This document shows positions 35,107 through 44,490 of a stretch of DNA of 64,000 nt, piece after piece (position 1 is the stretch's first letter; each line of letters starts with the position of its first letter). The translations under genes were made by a program, and so were the position numbers. The DNA is from Amphritea opalescens (GTDB lineage Bacteria > Pseudomonadota > Gammaproteobacteria > Pseudomonadales > Balneatricaceae), in NCBI RefSeq assembly GCF_003957515.1, contig NZ_RQXW01000017.1:21993-85992 (forward strand), given 5' to 3'. The notes beneath the pieces are model-generated. The model was given only the letters and a program-made list of their open reading frames with translations. It did not search any database and had not been told where the DNA came from.

Positions 35107-35823
35107 TTAGCGCAATAAGAAATCAGCCATCCAGCGCGCTACTTTTTGCGAATCAGTGGCCGCACCTTCCGCCTGAAGCTCAGCTAAACCGACTTCGGCC
35201 ACCGGATCGGGAATCACTTCACCTTTACGCAGCTTAACCAGTTCGGTTTCATAGCTAAGATTAAACTCCGGATGCGCCTGCACAGTGAAAATATTATCGC
35301 CATACACTAAACCCGCATACTGACAGAATTCAGATTCAGCAAACACACGGGCGTTCTCAGGCTTCTCTGTTACCTGGTAGCGATGCATCGCACTGATCGC
35401 AAAATGATCGCTATCATCTTTGATAAAGTCATTGTTACCTACAAGGTTATAACGGTGCAGACCCACACCCCAGCCACCTTCATAGGCTTCAACTTTACCG
35501 CCAAACGCATCCGCAATAATCTGATGACCAAAGCAGATACCCAATAAAGGAAGATGACAGGCATCAATCTCTAGAATCAGCTTTTTCAACGCGATCATCC
35601 AATCACGATGCTCATCAACATTATATTTAGAACCCGTGATCACCCAGCCATCACACTGCCGAGCGTTTTCTGGAAAAACACCTTCACGGACATCAAATAC
35701 CTGATATTCGAAATCTGCGTCAATCAACGCAAACAGCTGCTTAAACATATCCGCATAAGAACCATACTGACCCAATAATTCATCAGGTGTAATACCGGTT
35801 GCCAGAATACCTATCTTTTTCAC
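35107..35823 (-). CDS. Class I glutamine amidotransferase-like hydrolase (copy 2)
   Basis: 238 residues, paralogue of the preceding gene: both begin MKKIGILATG and share the LGICFGHQIIADAFGG nucleophile motif and VQAHPEFNLSYE. Tandem duplication is the simplest origin. It follows the potGHI genes on the same strand (110 nt after potI), which ties the pair to polyamine catabolism, presumably cleaving gamma-glutamyl intermediates to release glutamate. Confidence 0.85.
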   Translation of the reverse strand: MKKIGILATGITPDELLGQYGSYADMFKQLFALIDADFEYQVFDVREGVFPENARQCDGWVITGSKYNVDEHRDWMIALKKLILEIDACHLPLLGICFGHQIIADAFGGKVEAYEGGWGVGLHRYNLVGNNDFIKDDSDHFAISAMHRYQVTEKPENARVFAESEFCQYAGLVYGDNIFTVQAHPEFNLSYETELVKLRKGEVIPDPVAEVGLAELQAEGAATDSQKVARWMADFLLR

Positions 35824-35932
35824 TCGCTTCTCACCTTTACAGCTTACTTGCCGACTTAAAACCTAGCCATCAAAACCAATACTGCTTAACCTGAGATATC
35901 AGCGCCCCGAGTGTCGGGACGCATCTGAATAT

Positions 35933-36748
35933 CTACTCCTGATCCGCCAACAGCTTAGTCTGACGGCGCATCTGCCACATCGCAGCCACCACACCAATTG
36001 CCACCACCGCAATCATCAAGGTCGCCAAGGCATTCACTTCTGGTGAAACACCCAAACGGACCTTGGAGAAAATCACCATCGGCAGCGTACTGTTACCCGG
36101 CCCAGAAACGAAGCTCGCGATGACCAGATCATCTAATGACAGGGTAAAGGAGAGCAACCAACCCGAAATAACCGCCGGCATAATCAGTGGCAATGTCACC
36201 AGAAAAAACAGCGATGAGGGTTTAGCCCCCAGATCCATCGCCGCCTCTTCCAGGGTTTCATCCATCTGCGACAAGCGCGATTGCACAATCACCGCGACAT
36301 AAGCCATACAGAAGGTCACATGGGCAATAATAATGGTGCTGGTGCCTCGACCCGCAGGCCAGCCAAACGCGCTTTCCATCGCCACAAACAGCAACAGCAG
36401 CGAAAGCCCCGTAATAACTTCAGGCATCACCAAGGGCGCGCTAATCCAACCCGAGAGTATCATTTTACCCCGAGAACGACCGAAACGACTCAACACAAAG
36501 CCTGCCATCGTACCTAACACCACCGCCACACTGGCACTGATAAAGGCAATCTTGAAACTTAGCAGCGCGGCATCAATAATCTGATCGTTACGAAACAGCT
36601 CGCCATACCACTTTAAGGACCAACCACCCCAAACAGTCACCAGTTTGGATTTATTAAAGCTGTAAACCACCAGCGCAATCATCGGGGCATAGAGAAAGAT
36701 AAAGCCCATGGTCGCCGTCGTATTTAAAAATAATGATCTGCGTTTCAT
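35933..36748 (-). CDS. potI: Polyamine ABC transporter permease
   Basis: 271 residues, six predicted helices of the BPD_transp_1 fold. The EAA loop reads EEAAMDLGAKPSSLFFLVTLPLIMPAVISGW. The C-terminal half matches PotI/PotC in order and length. Its start overlaps the potH stop (TAATG), so translation is probably coupled. Confidence 0.92.
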   Translation of the reverse strand: MKRRSLFLNTTATMGFIFLYAPMIALVVYSFNKSKLVTVWGGWSLKWYGELFRNDQIIDAALLSFKIAFISASVAVVLGTMAGFVLSRFGRSRGKMILSGWISAPLVMPEVITGLSLLLLFVAMESAFGWPAGRGTSTIIIAHVTFCMAYVAVIVQSRLSQMDETLEEAAMDLGAKPSSLFFLVTLPLIMPAVISGWLLSFTLSLDDLVIASFVSGPGNSTLPMVIFSKVRLGVSPEVNALATLMIAVVAIGVVAAMWQMRRQTKLLADQE

Positions 36749-37704
36749 TAGGCCGTCTCCTCTTTACCCTGACTGTTGCGGATCAGCATGATCGGCAACA
36801 CCAACACGATCAGCATGACAATGGCAACCGCGGAGGCCATCGGCCAATCACGATTGAGGAAGAACTCATCCCACAATACCCGTCCGATCATGAGGGTATC
36901 TGAACCACCCAGCAACGACGGTATAACAAACTCACCAACGGCAGGAATAAACACGAGAACACAGCCGGCAATAATACCTGGCACAGCTAAGGGCACCGTA
37001 ATTAAAAAGAAACTCGTGGTCGGACGCGCACCTAGATCTTCGGCCGCTTCTAACAGCGTCATATCCATCTTTTCTAACGCGCTATAGAGTGGTAACACCA
37101 TGAAAGGAAGATAGGTATAGACGATACCGATATAGACTGCAAAATCGGTCTGCAACATGATTAACGGCTGATCAATAATCCCCGTCCCCATCAGAAACTC
37201 ATTCACCAAACCATTCTTTTTCAGAAATCCCATCCAGGCATACACCCGCAATAAGAAGGAGGTCCAAAATGGCAGTATCACCAATGCGAGCAATAGCGCG
37301 CGCATGGAAGGCTTGCTACGCGCCATCAGATAGGCAATGGGAAACGCAATCAACAGCGTAAAAAATGTCGATACTGCCGCGATCTTAATAGAACTAAGAT
37401 AAGCATCGATATAAAACGAATCTTCAAACAAAAAGAGGTAATTACCCAAGTTCAGTTTGAGATTGATATAGGCATCTTCCGCATTCCAATCCAGTAACGC
37501 CGTATAAGGCGGTACGGCGATGGCGGACTCAGAGAGAGAGATTTTAAACACCACCAAAAAGGGAATAAAGAAAAAGATAGCTAACCATAGGGTCGGTACG
37601 GAAAACACCGAAGCCCGTCCCCAGTTTATCCGTTTAAAAAAGTTGTATTTTGCCAGGCGTGAACCAGAGCCATCCACCCAGGCAGAACCTGTTTGTATGC
37701 TCAT
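36748..37704 (-). CDS. potH: Polyamine ABC transporter permease
   Basis: 318 residues; one N-terminal helix (VPTLWLAIFFFIPFLVVFKISLS) then the six-helix permease core with EAAEDLGARPTTSFFLITVPLAVPGIIAG as the EAA loop. The start at 37704 forms an ATGA overlap with the potG stop. It pairs with PotI to form the membrane channel. Confidence 0.92.
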   Translation of the reverse strand: MSIQTGSAWVDGSGSRLAKYNFFKRINWGRASVFSVPTLWLAIFFFIPFLVVFKISLSESAIAVPPYTALLDWNAEDAYINLKLNLGNYLFLFEDSFYIDAYLSSIKIAAVSTFFTLLIAFPIAYLMARSKPSMRALLLALVILPFWTSFLLRVYAWMGFLKKNGLVNEFLMGTGIIDQPLIMLQTDFAVYIGIVYTYLPFMVLPLYSALEKMDMTLLEAAEDLGARPTTSFFLITVPLAVPGIIAGCVLVFIPAVGEFVIPSLLGGSDTLMIGRVLWDEFFLNRDWPMASAVAIVMLIVLVLPIMLIRNSQGKEETA

Positions 37705-38882
37705 GCCGTCAGTACCACGCTGCTGTCTAGATCCCAATACAGATAAACCTGCTCTTTCCAGGTTAATCGCTCGCTCGCCTCCCGAGAAGTATTTGGCTGT
37801 GTAACTCGCACCTCTTTACCACTCGCTAAACGCACACGGTAGACCGTCAACCCGCCCATATAGGCATACTCTTCGACCACACCACAGACGCAGTTTTCCT
37901 GCTGATCCGGCTGCTCTCGACTAATACGCATTTTTTCAGGACGTACCGCCACATGCACTTTTTGATTCGGCGCACAGCTAATACCATGACTGACATAAAG
38001 TACAGCGCCCGCTTCCTGAGAATTAATACGTACAGAGTCAGGCTGATCTTCGATTATACGCCCCTCAAAGAGGTTAACCGAGCCGACAAACTCAGCCACA
38101 AAGCGACTATTAGGGTATTCATACACATCGTGTGGCTCAGCGGTTTGTACGATTATGCCATTATTCATCACCCCGATACGGGTGGCCAGCGTCATCGCTT
38201 CTTCCTGGTCGTGTGTCACCACTACAAAGGTAACACCTAGCTCTTCCTGAATATTAATCAATTCAAACTGAGTTTCTTCACGAAGCTTTTTATCTAGCGC
38301 ACCTAGCGGCTCATCCAACAACAGCAGCTTAGGACGCTTAACCAGCGAGCGCGCCAAGGCTACACGCTGGCGCTGCCCACCGGATAGCTGGCTAGGCTTA
38401 CGCTTACCTAAATGACCCAACTGAACCATATCCAGCATTTCCGCCACCCGCTGCTTAACTTCAGCACGCCCAAGGCCTTCACGTTTCAAACCAAAGCCAA
38501 CGTTGTCTTCAACCGAAAGATGGGGGAATAAAGCATAGGACTGGAACATCATATTGACCGGACGCTTCCAAGGCTGGACCCCAGACATATCGACACCATC
38601 GATAATGATACGGCCACTGGTCGGCGACTCGAAGCCTGCCAGCATGCGCAGCAGGGTGCTCTTACCCGAACCTGATCCGCCTAGCAGACAAAACAGTTCG
38701 TTTTTGTAGATATCCAGCGAGATGTTATCGACGGCGGTGAAGTCGCCAAACTTTTTAGTGATGTTTTCAATACGTAAGAATGGCGTTGCGCCCTCTTGCT
38801 TCCACAGCGGTAACTCAGTGATATCTGGCGATGCTATTAAGCCAGCATCACCCGCTGTCTCAATCATTGTTGTTGAACTCAT
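37701..38882 (-). CDS. potG: Polyamine ABC transporter ATP-binding protein
   Basis: 393 residues. Walker A GGSGSGKST (near 67), signature LSGGQRQRVALARSLV, Walker B LLLLDEPLGALD, then a TOBE/MOBE C-terminal domain (from about 290) typical of PotG/PotA. The start at 38882 is preferred over the frame from 38921, which adds residues without family similarity. It is followed by potH and potI in one operon and preceded by the binding protein gene at 39047. Confidence 0.94.
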   Translation of the reverse strand: MSSTTMIETAGDAGLIASPDITELPLWKQEGATPFLRIENITKKFGDFTAVDNISLDIYKNELFCLLGGSGSGKSTLLRMLAGFESPTSGRIIIDGVDMSGVQPWKRPVNMMFQSYALFPHLSVEDNVGFGLKREGLGRAEVKQRVAEMLDMVQLGHLGKRKPSQLSGGQRQRVALARSLVKRPKLLLLDEPLGALDKKLREETQFELINIQEELGVTFVVVTHDQEEAMTLATRIGVMNNGIIVQTAEPHDVYEYPNSRFVAEFVGSVNLFEGRIIEDQPDSVRINSQEAGAVLYVSHGISCAPNQKVHVAVRPEKMRISREQPDQQENCVCGVVEEYAYMGGLTVYRVRLASGKEVRVTQPNTSREASERLTWKEQVYLYWDLDSSVVLTA

Positions 38883-39013
38883 ACGACACCCTAATACTGA
38901 TTCTAAGACTGAGTTCGGCAATAAACTCAGTGAATTATTGATGTAGCCTTCAGCTGATTTTAATCAACTTATAACCCGCTCATACTCGAGTTGAAGGCTG
39001 ACTGAATAACTCA

Positions 39014-39039
39014 CCCGACAAAAGCGACCCTTTGTCGGG
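39014..39039 (-). other. Intercistronic hairpin after the binding-protein gene
   Basis: CCCGACAAA pairs with TTTGTCGGG (9 bp, loop AGCGACCC) directly after the potF stop, with no U-tract. A role in protecting the upstream mRNA is plausible. Confidence 0.6.
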
Positions 39040-39046
39040 GACAGGC

Positions 39047-40138
39047 TTAGCGACCGGTTTTAATCCCAGTCCAAGCACGAGTCAACAATCGATCAAACTT
39101 AGCCGCATGGGCATTCTGAGTGAACAAATTAGCCTTAACTTCATCCGATGGGTAGATACCAGGATTATTCACAACCTCATCTAACAGCATCGGCGTAGCC
39201 GCATTATTAGCCACCGCATAGTATGCATAGTTTGAGATAGCCGCCGCATTTTCACCGCGTAGGATATAATCAACCAACTGGTAAGCCGCCTCTTTATGAG
39301 GCGCATCAGCAGGGATCGCTAACAGGTCAAACCAAACGACCGTACCCTCTTTTGGAATCGCATAGTCAATTTTTATACCCTGCCCCGCTTCATCTGCACG
39401 CCCCTGCGCCTGCAATATATCGCCGTTATACCCCAGAGCTATACAGGCATCACCATTGGCAAGATCAGAGATGTAGGAAGAAGAGGAAAACTTACGATAA
39501 CTTTCACGTACAGAGCTAAGCAACGTCTTAGCTTTAGCAAGATCCGCCTTACTCTCAGAGTTGGGATCAAGACCTAAATAGTTGAGTGCAATGGACACCA
39601 CTTCAGCCGGCGAATCCAGTACCGTAATACCACAGTCCTGTAACTTAGCGGCCAGCTCAGGCTTAAAGATCAAGTCCAGCGAATCAACCGGCATATCACC
39701 GAGTCGCGCCTTAATCATATCGACGTTATAACCTAAACCAATAGTGCCCCATGCATAAGGGACATTGTGCTTATTGTCTGGGTCATGACGGGCAATTTTT
39801 TCGAGCATCACCGTATCAAGATTGCCATAGTTGGTCAGTTTTGTGTGGTCAATTTCAGCGTAAATACCCGCCTGCACCTGACGCTCTAGAAATGAACCGG
39901 TAGGCACAACAACATCGTAGCCCGCGCCACCCGACATAAGCTTAGCTTCAAGTGACTCATTGGAATCATAAACATCGTAATTAACTTTTATGCCGGTTTC
40001 TTTCGTAAAGTTTTCCAGTACCTCTGGGCTAATGTAATCAGACCAGTTATAGAAGTTCACTACCGGCTCTTCAGCAAAAGTTGTAGTTGATACTGTTATT
40101 GCCAACGCAGTCGCAAGACCAAGTTTTTTAGGATTCAT
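39047..40138 (-). CDS. potF: Periplasmic putrescine-binding protein of the PotFGHI importer
   Basis: 363 residues with a signal peptide (about 1-22, TVSTTTFAEE). It starts VVNFYNWSDYISPEVLENF and contains ALGYNGDILQAQGRADEAG, the same landmarks as the protein at 30851; the two are clear paralogues. Placed directly upstream of potGHI, it is the main receptor of that importer. Confidence 0.93.
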   Translation of the reverse strand: MNPKKLGLATALAITVSTTTFAEEPVVNFYNWSDYISPEVLENFTKETGIKVNYDVYDSNESLEAKLMSGGAGYDVVVPTGSFLERQVQAGIYAEIDHTKLTNYGNLDTVMLEKIARHDPDNKHNVPYAWGTIGLGYNVDMIKARLGDMPVDSLDLIFKPELAAKLQDCGITVLDSPAEVVSIALNYLGLDPNSESKADLAKAKTLLSSVRESYRKFSSSSYISDLANGDACIALGYNGDILQAQGRADEAGQGIKIDYAIPKEGTVVWFDLLAIPADAPHKEAAYQLVDYILRGENAAAISNYAYYAVANNAATPMLLDEVVNNPGIYPSDEVKANLFTQNAHAAKFDRLLTRAWTGIKTGR

Positions 40139-40411
40139 TTTTTAACTCCAGTTCTGGTGCTTTAGATTTAACAGCGTCAACTGTCACACAATCTAAGCAT
40201 TAACTCTTTAGATACCGCAATGCGGTGCTCATCAGAGCCACACTTTATTCTTGTTTTTGTCATGGCTGCTCCCCCTGATCAAGAAAGCAGCACTTAAGCT
40301 TCTCATTACTGTCGCAGTATTTTCCGCAACTCGTAAAAATGTACTTCAACCTCCCTGTCGTCTATATACCCCTCAATGGGTATCTTAAATCATTTATTAA
40401 ATATCAATAAG

Positions 40412-41752
40412 TTAGAGTAAACCAAGATAGGATTCATACTCTATATCAGAGATCTGCTCATTAATTTTTCGTTGTTCCTGACGTTTCGCGGCAGAGAAAA
40501 CTCGAACAAACTCCTCACCTAAATACTCTTCAAGGACGCTACTTTCCGCGAACAGCTCAGTTGCCACATCCCATTTATTAGGCAATATCAGCTCTTGGTC
40601 ACCTTCCACATAGGCATCCCCTTCAATCGGTGCAGGCGGCATCAACTTATTCTCGATACCGTACAAAGCACCCGCCAACACGGCGGCCAATACAAGGTAT
40701 GGGTTGGCATCAGCACCGGATACCCGATGCTCAATACGACGCGCCACACAGGGGCTTTCAGGTACACGCAATGCCACTGTCCGGTTTTCATAACCCCAAC
40801 TCGCAAAGGTCGGTGCATGAGCGCCAGCCATAAAGCGACGGTAAGAGTTCAAATGTGGGGCGAAAATCAACATACTATCAGGCATGGTGTGCATCAGGCC
40901 CGCCACCGCATTCTTCAGAACATCGGTACCCTCTTCGCCACCATTATCAAAGACGTTATTACCCGCTTCATCTAATAGGCTGAAGTGCACATGGAAACCG
41001 TTACCACTCTTGTCGGTATACGGCTTCGCCATAAAGGTAGACGAATATCCATGCTTGCGAGAAATACCCTTCACCAAGCGCTTGAACATGATCGCCTGAT
41101 CACCCGCCAGCAGTGGATCGTTAACATGCAGCAGGTTGATCTCAAACTGGCCAGGGCCCAACTCAGAAATAATCGTATCCGCCGGAACGCCCTGTATTTC
41201 GCAGACTTCGCGTACTTCTGCAAAGAAAGCAGACAAGCCATCCATCTCATCAATCGAATAACAATCGGTTTCACTCAGTCGACGACCATGCCCTTCGGTT
41301 AGAATCGGCGGTTGTGGTCGCTGCGTTTCTTCAGACCGACCATCCATCAGATAGAATTCCAACTCGGTGGCCATCACCGGCGTTAGCCCTAATGCTTTAA
41401 AGCGCTTAACCACTCCGGCCAATACCTGACGTGGATCACAGCCAAACGGTGTGCCATCGGGGTTAAACATGGTGGCGAGAATCTGATCACGGGACTCTTC
41501 AGCCCAAGGCACTGGAATGGCGGCGTCGCCCACCGGCATACAGATACCATCCATATCACCGGTTTCAAACACGAGACCATTATCAAGAACATCATCGCCC
41601 CAGAAATCAAAGCCTAAGACTGAACGGGGAAGCTTGACCCCTTCATCAAACACCTTACCCACAGCATTCGCCGGCAATCGCTTGCCCCGCAAGTTACCAT
41701 TCAGGTCGGTTATAAACAGGTCAAACTCTTTATCGTCTTCTTTATTAAACAT
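40412..41752 (-). CDS. Gamma-glutamylpolyamine synthetase-like (glutamine synthetase family)
   Basis: 446 residues, paralogue of PuuA at 29404 but clearly diverged: it opens DKEFDLFITDLNGNLRGKRLPANAV. Motifs include ATELEFYLMDG, GPGQFEINLLHVNDPL and GNGFHVHFSLLDE. The start lies next to GntR palindromes, and the gene is divergent from the GntR gene. It likely attaches glutamate to an amine; the substrate may differ from that of the other copy. Confidence 0.87.
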   Translation of the reverse strand: MFNKEDDKEFDLFITDLNGNLRGKRLPANAVGKVFDEGVKLPRSVLGFDFWGDDVLDNGLVFETGDMDGICMPVGDAAIPVPWAEESRDQILATMFNPDGTPFGCDPRQVLAGVVKRFKALGLTPVMATELEFYLMDGRSEETQRPQPPILTEGHGRRLSETDCYSIDEMDGLSAFFAEVREVCEIQGVPADTIISELGPGQFEINLLHVNDPLLAGDQAIMFKRLVKGISRKHGYSSTFMAKPYTDKSGNGFHVHFSLLDEAGNNVFDNGGEEGTDVLKNAVAGLMHTMPDSMLIFAPHLNSYRRFMAGAHAPTFASWGYENRTVALRVPESPCVARRIEHRVSGADANPYLVLAAVLAGALYGIENKLMPPAPIEGDAYVEGDQELILPNKWDVATELFAESSVLEEYLGEEFVRVFSAAKRQEQRKINEQISDIEYESYLGLL

Positions 41753-41888
41753 AATAAGATTCTCACTCGAAATCTTTTAGCTCTATCCCAGAGAAGTCAT
41801 CGTCTCTAAAAACCACCGAGATCGATTACCTGCCCCGAACAGAGTCACAACACACCGTTGTAATCTGATTTTAGCGTTACGCTACTAC

Positions 41889-41924
41889 TTTGTGATCACA
41901 AACATTAGATCAATGTGATCACAA
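41889..41924. promoter_or_regulatory. Two GntR-type operators (TGTGATCACA) in the divergent promoter
   Basis: TTTGTGATCACAAA is a perfect 14-bp palindrome at 41889-41902. A second, ATGTGATCACAA, is at 41913-41924; its core TGTGATCACA is exact. Centres are 23 bp apart. They lie between the divergent synthetase (start 41752) and GntR (start 42048) genes. Confidence 0.82.
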
Positions 41925-42047
41925 TTTTTTATAATGGTCAATATCGACATCCCCTAAATAATTCATGTAACCTGTTTAGTGATCTCAATATAACAAGAGC
42001 CCTATTAAAGGCTCGATACAGAAATAAGGCCAGAACCTATTTTGATT

Positions 42048-42755
42048 ATGGACAAGAAATCTCCGATTAAGATCACCTTAACCGAGCGCAACGACGCTGT
42101 AACTATCACTCAGTGGGTATATCAGACGCTGCGCAATGCCGTGATGTATGGTGAGATCCTTCCAGGTAGAGCCCTCACCATCCGAGAACTGGCCGGTATT
42201 ATGGATGTCAGCCCCATGCCGGTGCGTGAAGCATTGCGGCAACTGGCGGCCGAAAATGCGTTGGAAATTCAGGGTAACCGTCGGGTCATGGTGCCAAAGA
42301 TGACGGCAATGAAGTTCAATGAACTCTGTGAAGCACGTATCGCCATTGAATCACACGCGGCTGCCCGCGCATTACCCTATATCGATGGCGAGCGCCTCGA
42401 ACAACTGCACTCCCTAGACGCTCTCATTGATCAGGCCCAAGCCGCCGATAATCTAGAGCAGATAAGCTTGCTCAATCAGAACTTTCACCGCGCCCTCTAT
42501 ACCGCTAACCCTCATCAGGTCACCCTGCCGCTAATCGAAAGTCTCTGGCTGCAACTGGGGCCCTTTATGCGCTTGGCCACCAACGAACTGGATGAGCATT
42601 ATCTGGTTGATCGACACAATGAAGCGATGGCCGCCATCGAAAAGAAAGACGCTTACGCGTTGCAGATCGCCATTTCTGCCGATATCCGAGAAGGTATCGC
42701 CTTCGCCGGCACCCCCGAGATGCTTCACTCCCTGATTGAAAATTCAGAGCCTTAA
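42048..42755 (+). CDS. GntR-family (FCD) transcriptional regulator
   Basis: 235 residues. The winged HTH is at about 22-80 (LTIRELAGIMDVSPMPVREALRQLAAENALE), the usual GntR pattern; the C-terminal FCD domain (from about 90) has ELCEARIAIESHAAARAL and the metal-ligand histidine region NQNFHRALY. The ATG at 42048 follows two codons from a TTG; the choice is not certain. It sits between the palindromes at 41889-41924 and 42847-42874, so it probably represses itself, the synthetase and the aminotransferase until a polyamine or GABA-type ligand is present. Confidence 0.9.
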   Translation: MDKKSPIKITLTERNDAVTITQWVYQTLRNAVMYGEILPGRALTIRELAGIMDVSPMPVREALRQLAAENALEIQGNRRVMVPKMTAMKFNELCEARIAIESHAAARALPYIDGERLEQLHSLDALIDQAQAADNLEQISLLNQNFHRALYTANPHQVTLPLIESLWLQLGPFMRLATNELDEHYLVDRHNEAMAAIEKKDAYALQIAISADIREGIAFAGTPEMLHSLIENSEP

Positions 42756-42846
42756 CACTATCCACAACCACTACTTGGCCGCACAGTTACGGCATCCCTT
42801 TTAAGCCAGCTTTAAATTAAAACCTCTTTTCTAGTTGACTTTATAT

Positions 42847-42874
42847 TTTTGTGATCACAAAATAGTGATCACAA
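42847..42874 (+). promoter_or_regulatory. Two GntR-type operators upstream of the aminotransferase
   Basis: TTTTGTGATCACAAAA is a perfect 16-bp palindrome at 42847-42862. TAGTGATCACAA (42863-42874) follows immediately, with one change from the consensus. Centres are 14 bp apart. They match the pair at 41889-41924 and link the aminotransferase to the same regulator. A further inverted pair, TCACCGG (42923-42929) and CCGGTGA (42942-42948), lies just before the ribosome site. Confidence 0.82.
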
Positions 42875-42966
42875 AAATAGTTCAGCTCATGCTTTGTGTT
42901 CTGAATCATATAAACGTTTTATTCACCGGTAATATTCACACCCGGTGATTGGTAGGGAGAGAATCG

Positions 42967-44346
42967 ATGCTCGACAATAATAGTAATTCATCCATCACCG
43001 CTGATGTACAGGCGCTCGATGCCGACCATCATATGCACCCTTTTACCAATACTGGCGCTCTGAATAAAAAAGGCGCACGGGTCATCACCCATGCTGACGG
43101 TGTTTATCTATGGGACAGCGAAGGTAATAAGATTCTCGATGGCATGGCGGGCCTATGGTGCGTAAATATGGGTTATGGTCGCACCGAACTGATCGAAGCA
43201 GCCAACGAGCAGATGAAACAACTGCCCTACTACAACACTTTCTTCCAAACCACCCACGCGCCGGTCGCACAGCTAGCGAAAGAGATCGCCAGCGTCACAC
43301 CCGGTGACCTAAATCACATCTTCTTTGCTAACTCAGGTTCTGAAGCGATCGACACAATTATGCGCATGGTGCGTCAATATTGGTCTATTCAGGGCAAACC
43401 TTATCGCAACATCATTATCGCCCGCGAAAATGCTTACCACGGTAGCACCATCGGTGGTACTAGCCTGGGCGGCATGGGAGGCATGCACAACCAGGGCGGC
43501 CCATTAGTGCCTAACATCTCCCGAATTCGTCAGCCTTATTGGTATGGTGAAGCCGGTGATATGAGCGAAGAAGAGTTCGGTATCCTTTGCGCTAAAGCAC
43601 TGGAAGAGAAGATTCTTGAAGTGGGTCCAGATAATGTTGCGGCTTTTGTCGGCGAGCCAATTCAAGGCGCTGGCGGCGTGATCGTGCCACCGGCTAACTA
43701 CTGGACCGAGATTCAGAAGATCTGTACCAAGTACGACGTTCTACTCGCCGCCGATGAGGTTATCTGTGGCTTTGGCCGCACCGGCAGCTGGTTTGGTTGC
43801 GAAACCCTAGGCTTTACGCCCGATATTATGTCCATGGCTAAGGGCCTTTCATCCGGCTACCTCCCCATCGCTGCCGTAGCCGTGGGTGATCGTATATCCA
43901 ACGCCTTTATCGGTCATGATGATGACTTTAATCATGGCTTCACCTACTCCGGTCACCCCGTTGCAGCCGCGGTCGCGATTGCTAACATCCAACTGATGAA
44001 AAAAGACAACATCATTGATTATGTCGCGAAAGATATAGGCCCTTACTTCCAACAGAAACTACGTGAAGCGGTTGGAGAACACCCACTGGTCGGTCATATT
44101 GAAGGGGTTGGCTTGGTTGCAGGTATCGCGCTAGTGAAGGATAAAGCGACGAAAGCCCCCTTCAGTGATGATATTGACGTCGGCATGATCTGCCGAGACC
44201 ACTGTTTCGCCAATGGCTTGATTATGCGCGCCGTTGGTAGCCGAATGGTGCTTTCACCACCACTGGTGATCAGTCATGCGGAAGTCGATGAACTGTGCGA
44301 CAAAGTGCAACGCTGCTTTGATCTAACACTGCAATCCATTAGTTAA
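42967..44346 (+). CDS. spuC: Putrescine/omega-aminotransferase (SpuC type)
   Basis: 459-residue class III aminotransferase. NSGSEAIDTIMRMVRQYW near residue 120 binds cofactor phosphate, LLAADEVICGFGRTGSWF has the pyridine-contact Asp, and SMAKGLSSGYLPIAAVAV holds the Schiff-base lysine. HHMHPFTNTG at the start is typical of the SpuC/polyamine:pyruvate group. GGGAGA precedes the ATG at 42967. It would convert putrescine (or GABA) with pyruvate to the aminoaldehyde, an alternative to the glutamylated route. It carries two upstream GntR-type operators. Confidence 0.9.
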   Translation: MLDNNSNSSITADVQALDADHHMHPFTNTGALNKKGARVITHADGVYLWDSEGNKILDGMAGLWCVNMGYGRTELIEAANEQMKQLPYYNTFFQTTHAPVAQLAKEIASVTPGDLNHIFFANSGSEAIDTIMRMVRQYWSIQGKPYRNIIIARENAYHGSTIGGTSLGGMGGMHNQGGPLVPNISRIRQPYWYGEAGDMSEEEFGILCAKALEEKILEVGPDNVAAFVGEPIQGAGGVIVPPANYWTEIQKICTKYDVLLAADEVICGFGRTGSWFGCETLGFTPDIMSMAKGLSSGYLPIAAVAVGDRISNAFIGHDDDFNHGFTYSGHPVAAAVAIANIQLMKKDNIIDYVAKDIGPYFQQKLREAVGEHPLVGHIEGVGLVAGIALVKDKATKAPFSDDIDVGMICRDHCFANGLIMRAVGSRMVLSPPLVISHAEVDELCDKVQRCFDLTLQSIS

Positions 44347-44375
44347 GAAGAGCTTCCTTTATCCGGCGGCAAAAT

Positions 44376-44408
44376 GAGGCCTATATCACCGGTATGGGCC
44401 TCTCCTTT
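44376..44408 (+). terminator. Terminator after the aminotransferase
   Basis: GAGGCCTATA pairs with TATGGGCCTC (one G-U pair) around TCACCGG, followed by a short CCTTTT. Confidence 0.8.
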
Positions 44409-44490
44409 TGCTACACTATTGATCTCTTGTCGTCGGATCTTTTTAATCGACTTTTTTAACCGACTTATTCATTACACTGTGAGGCATGCC

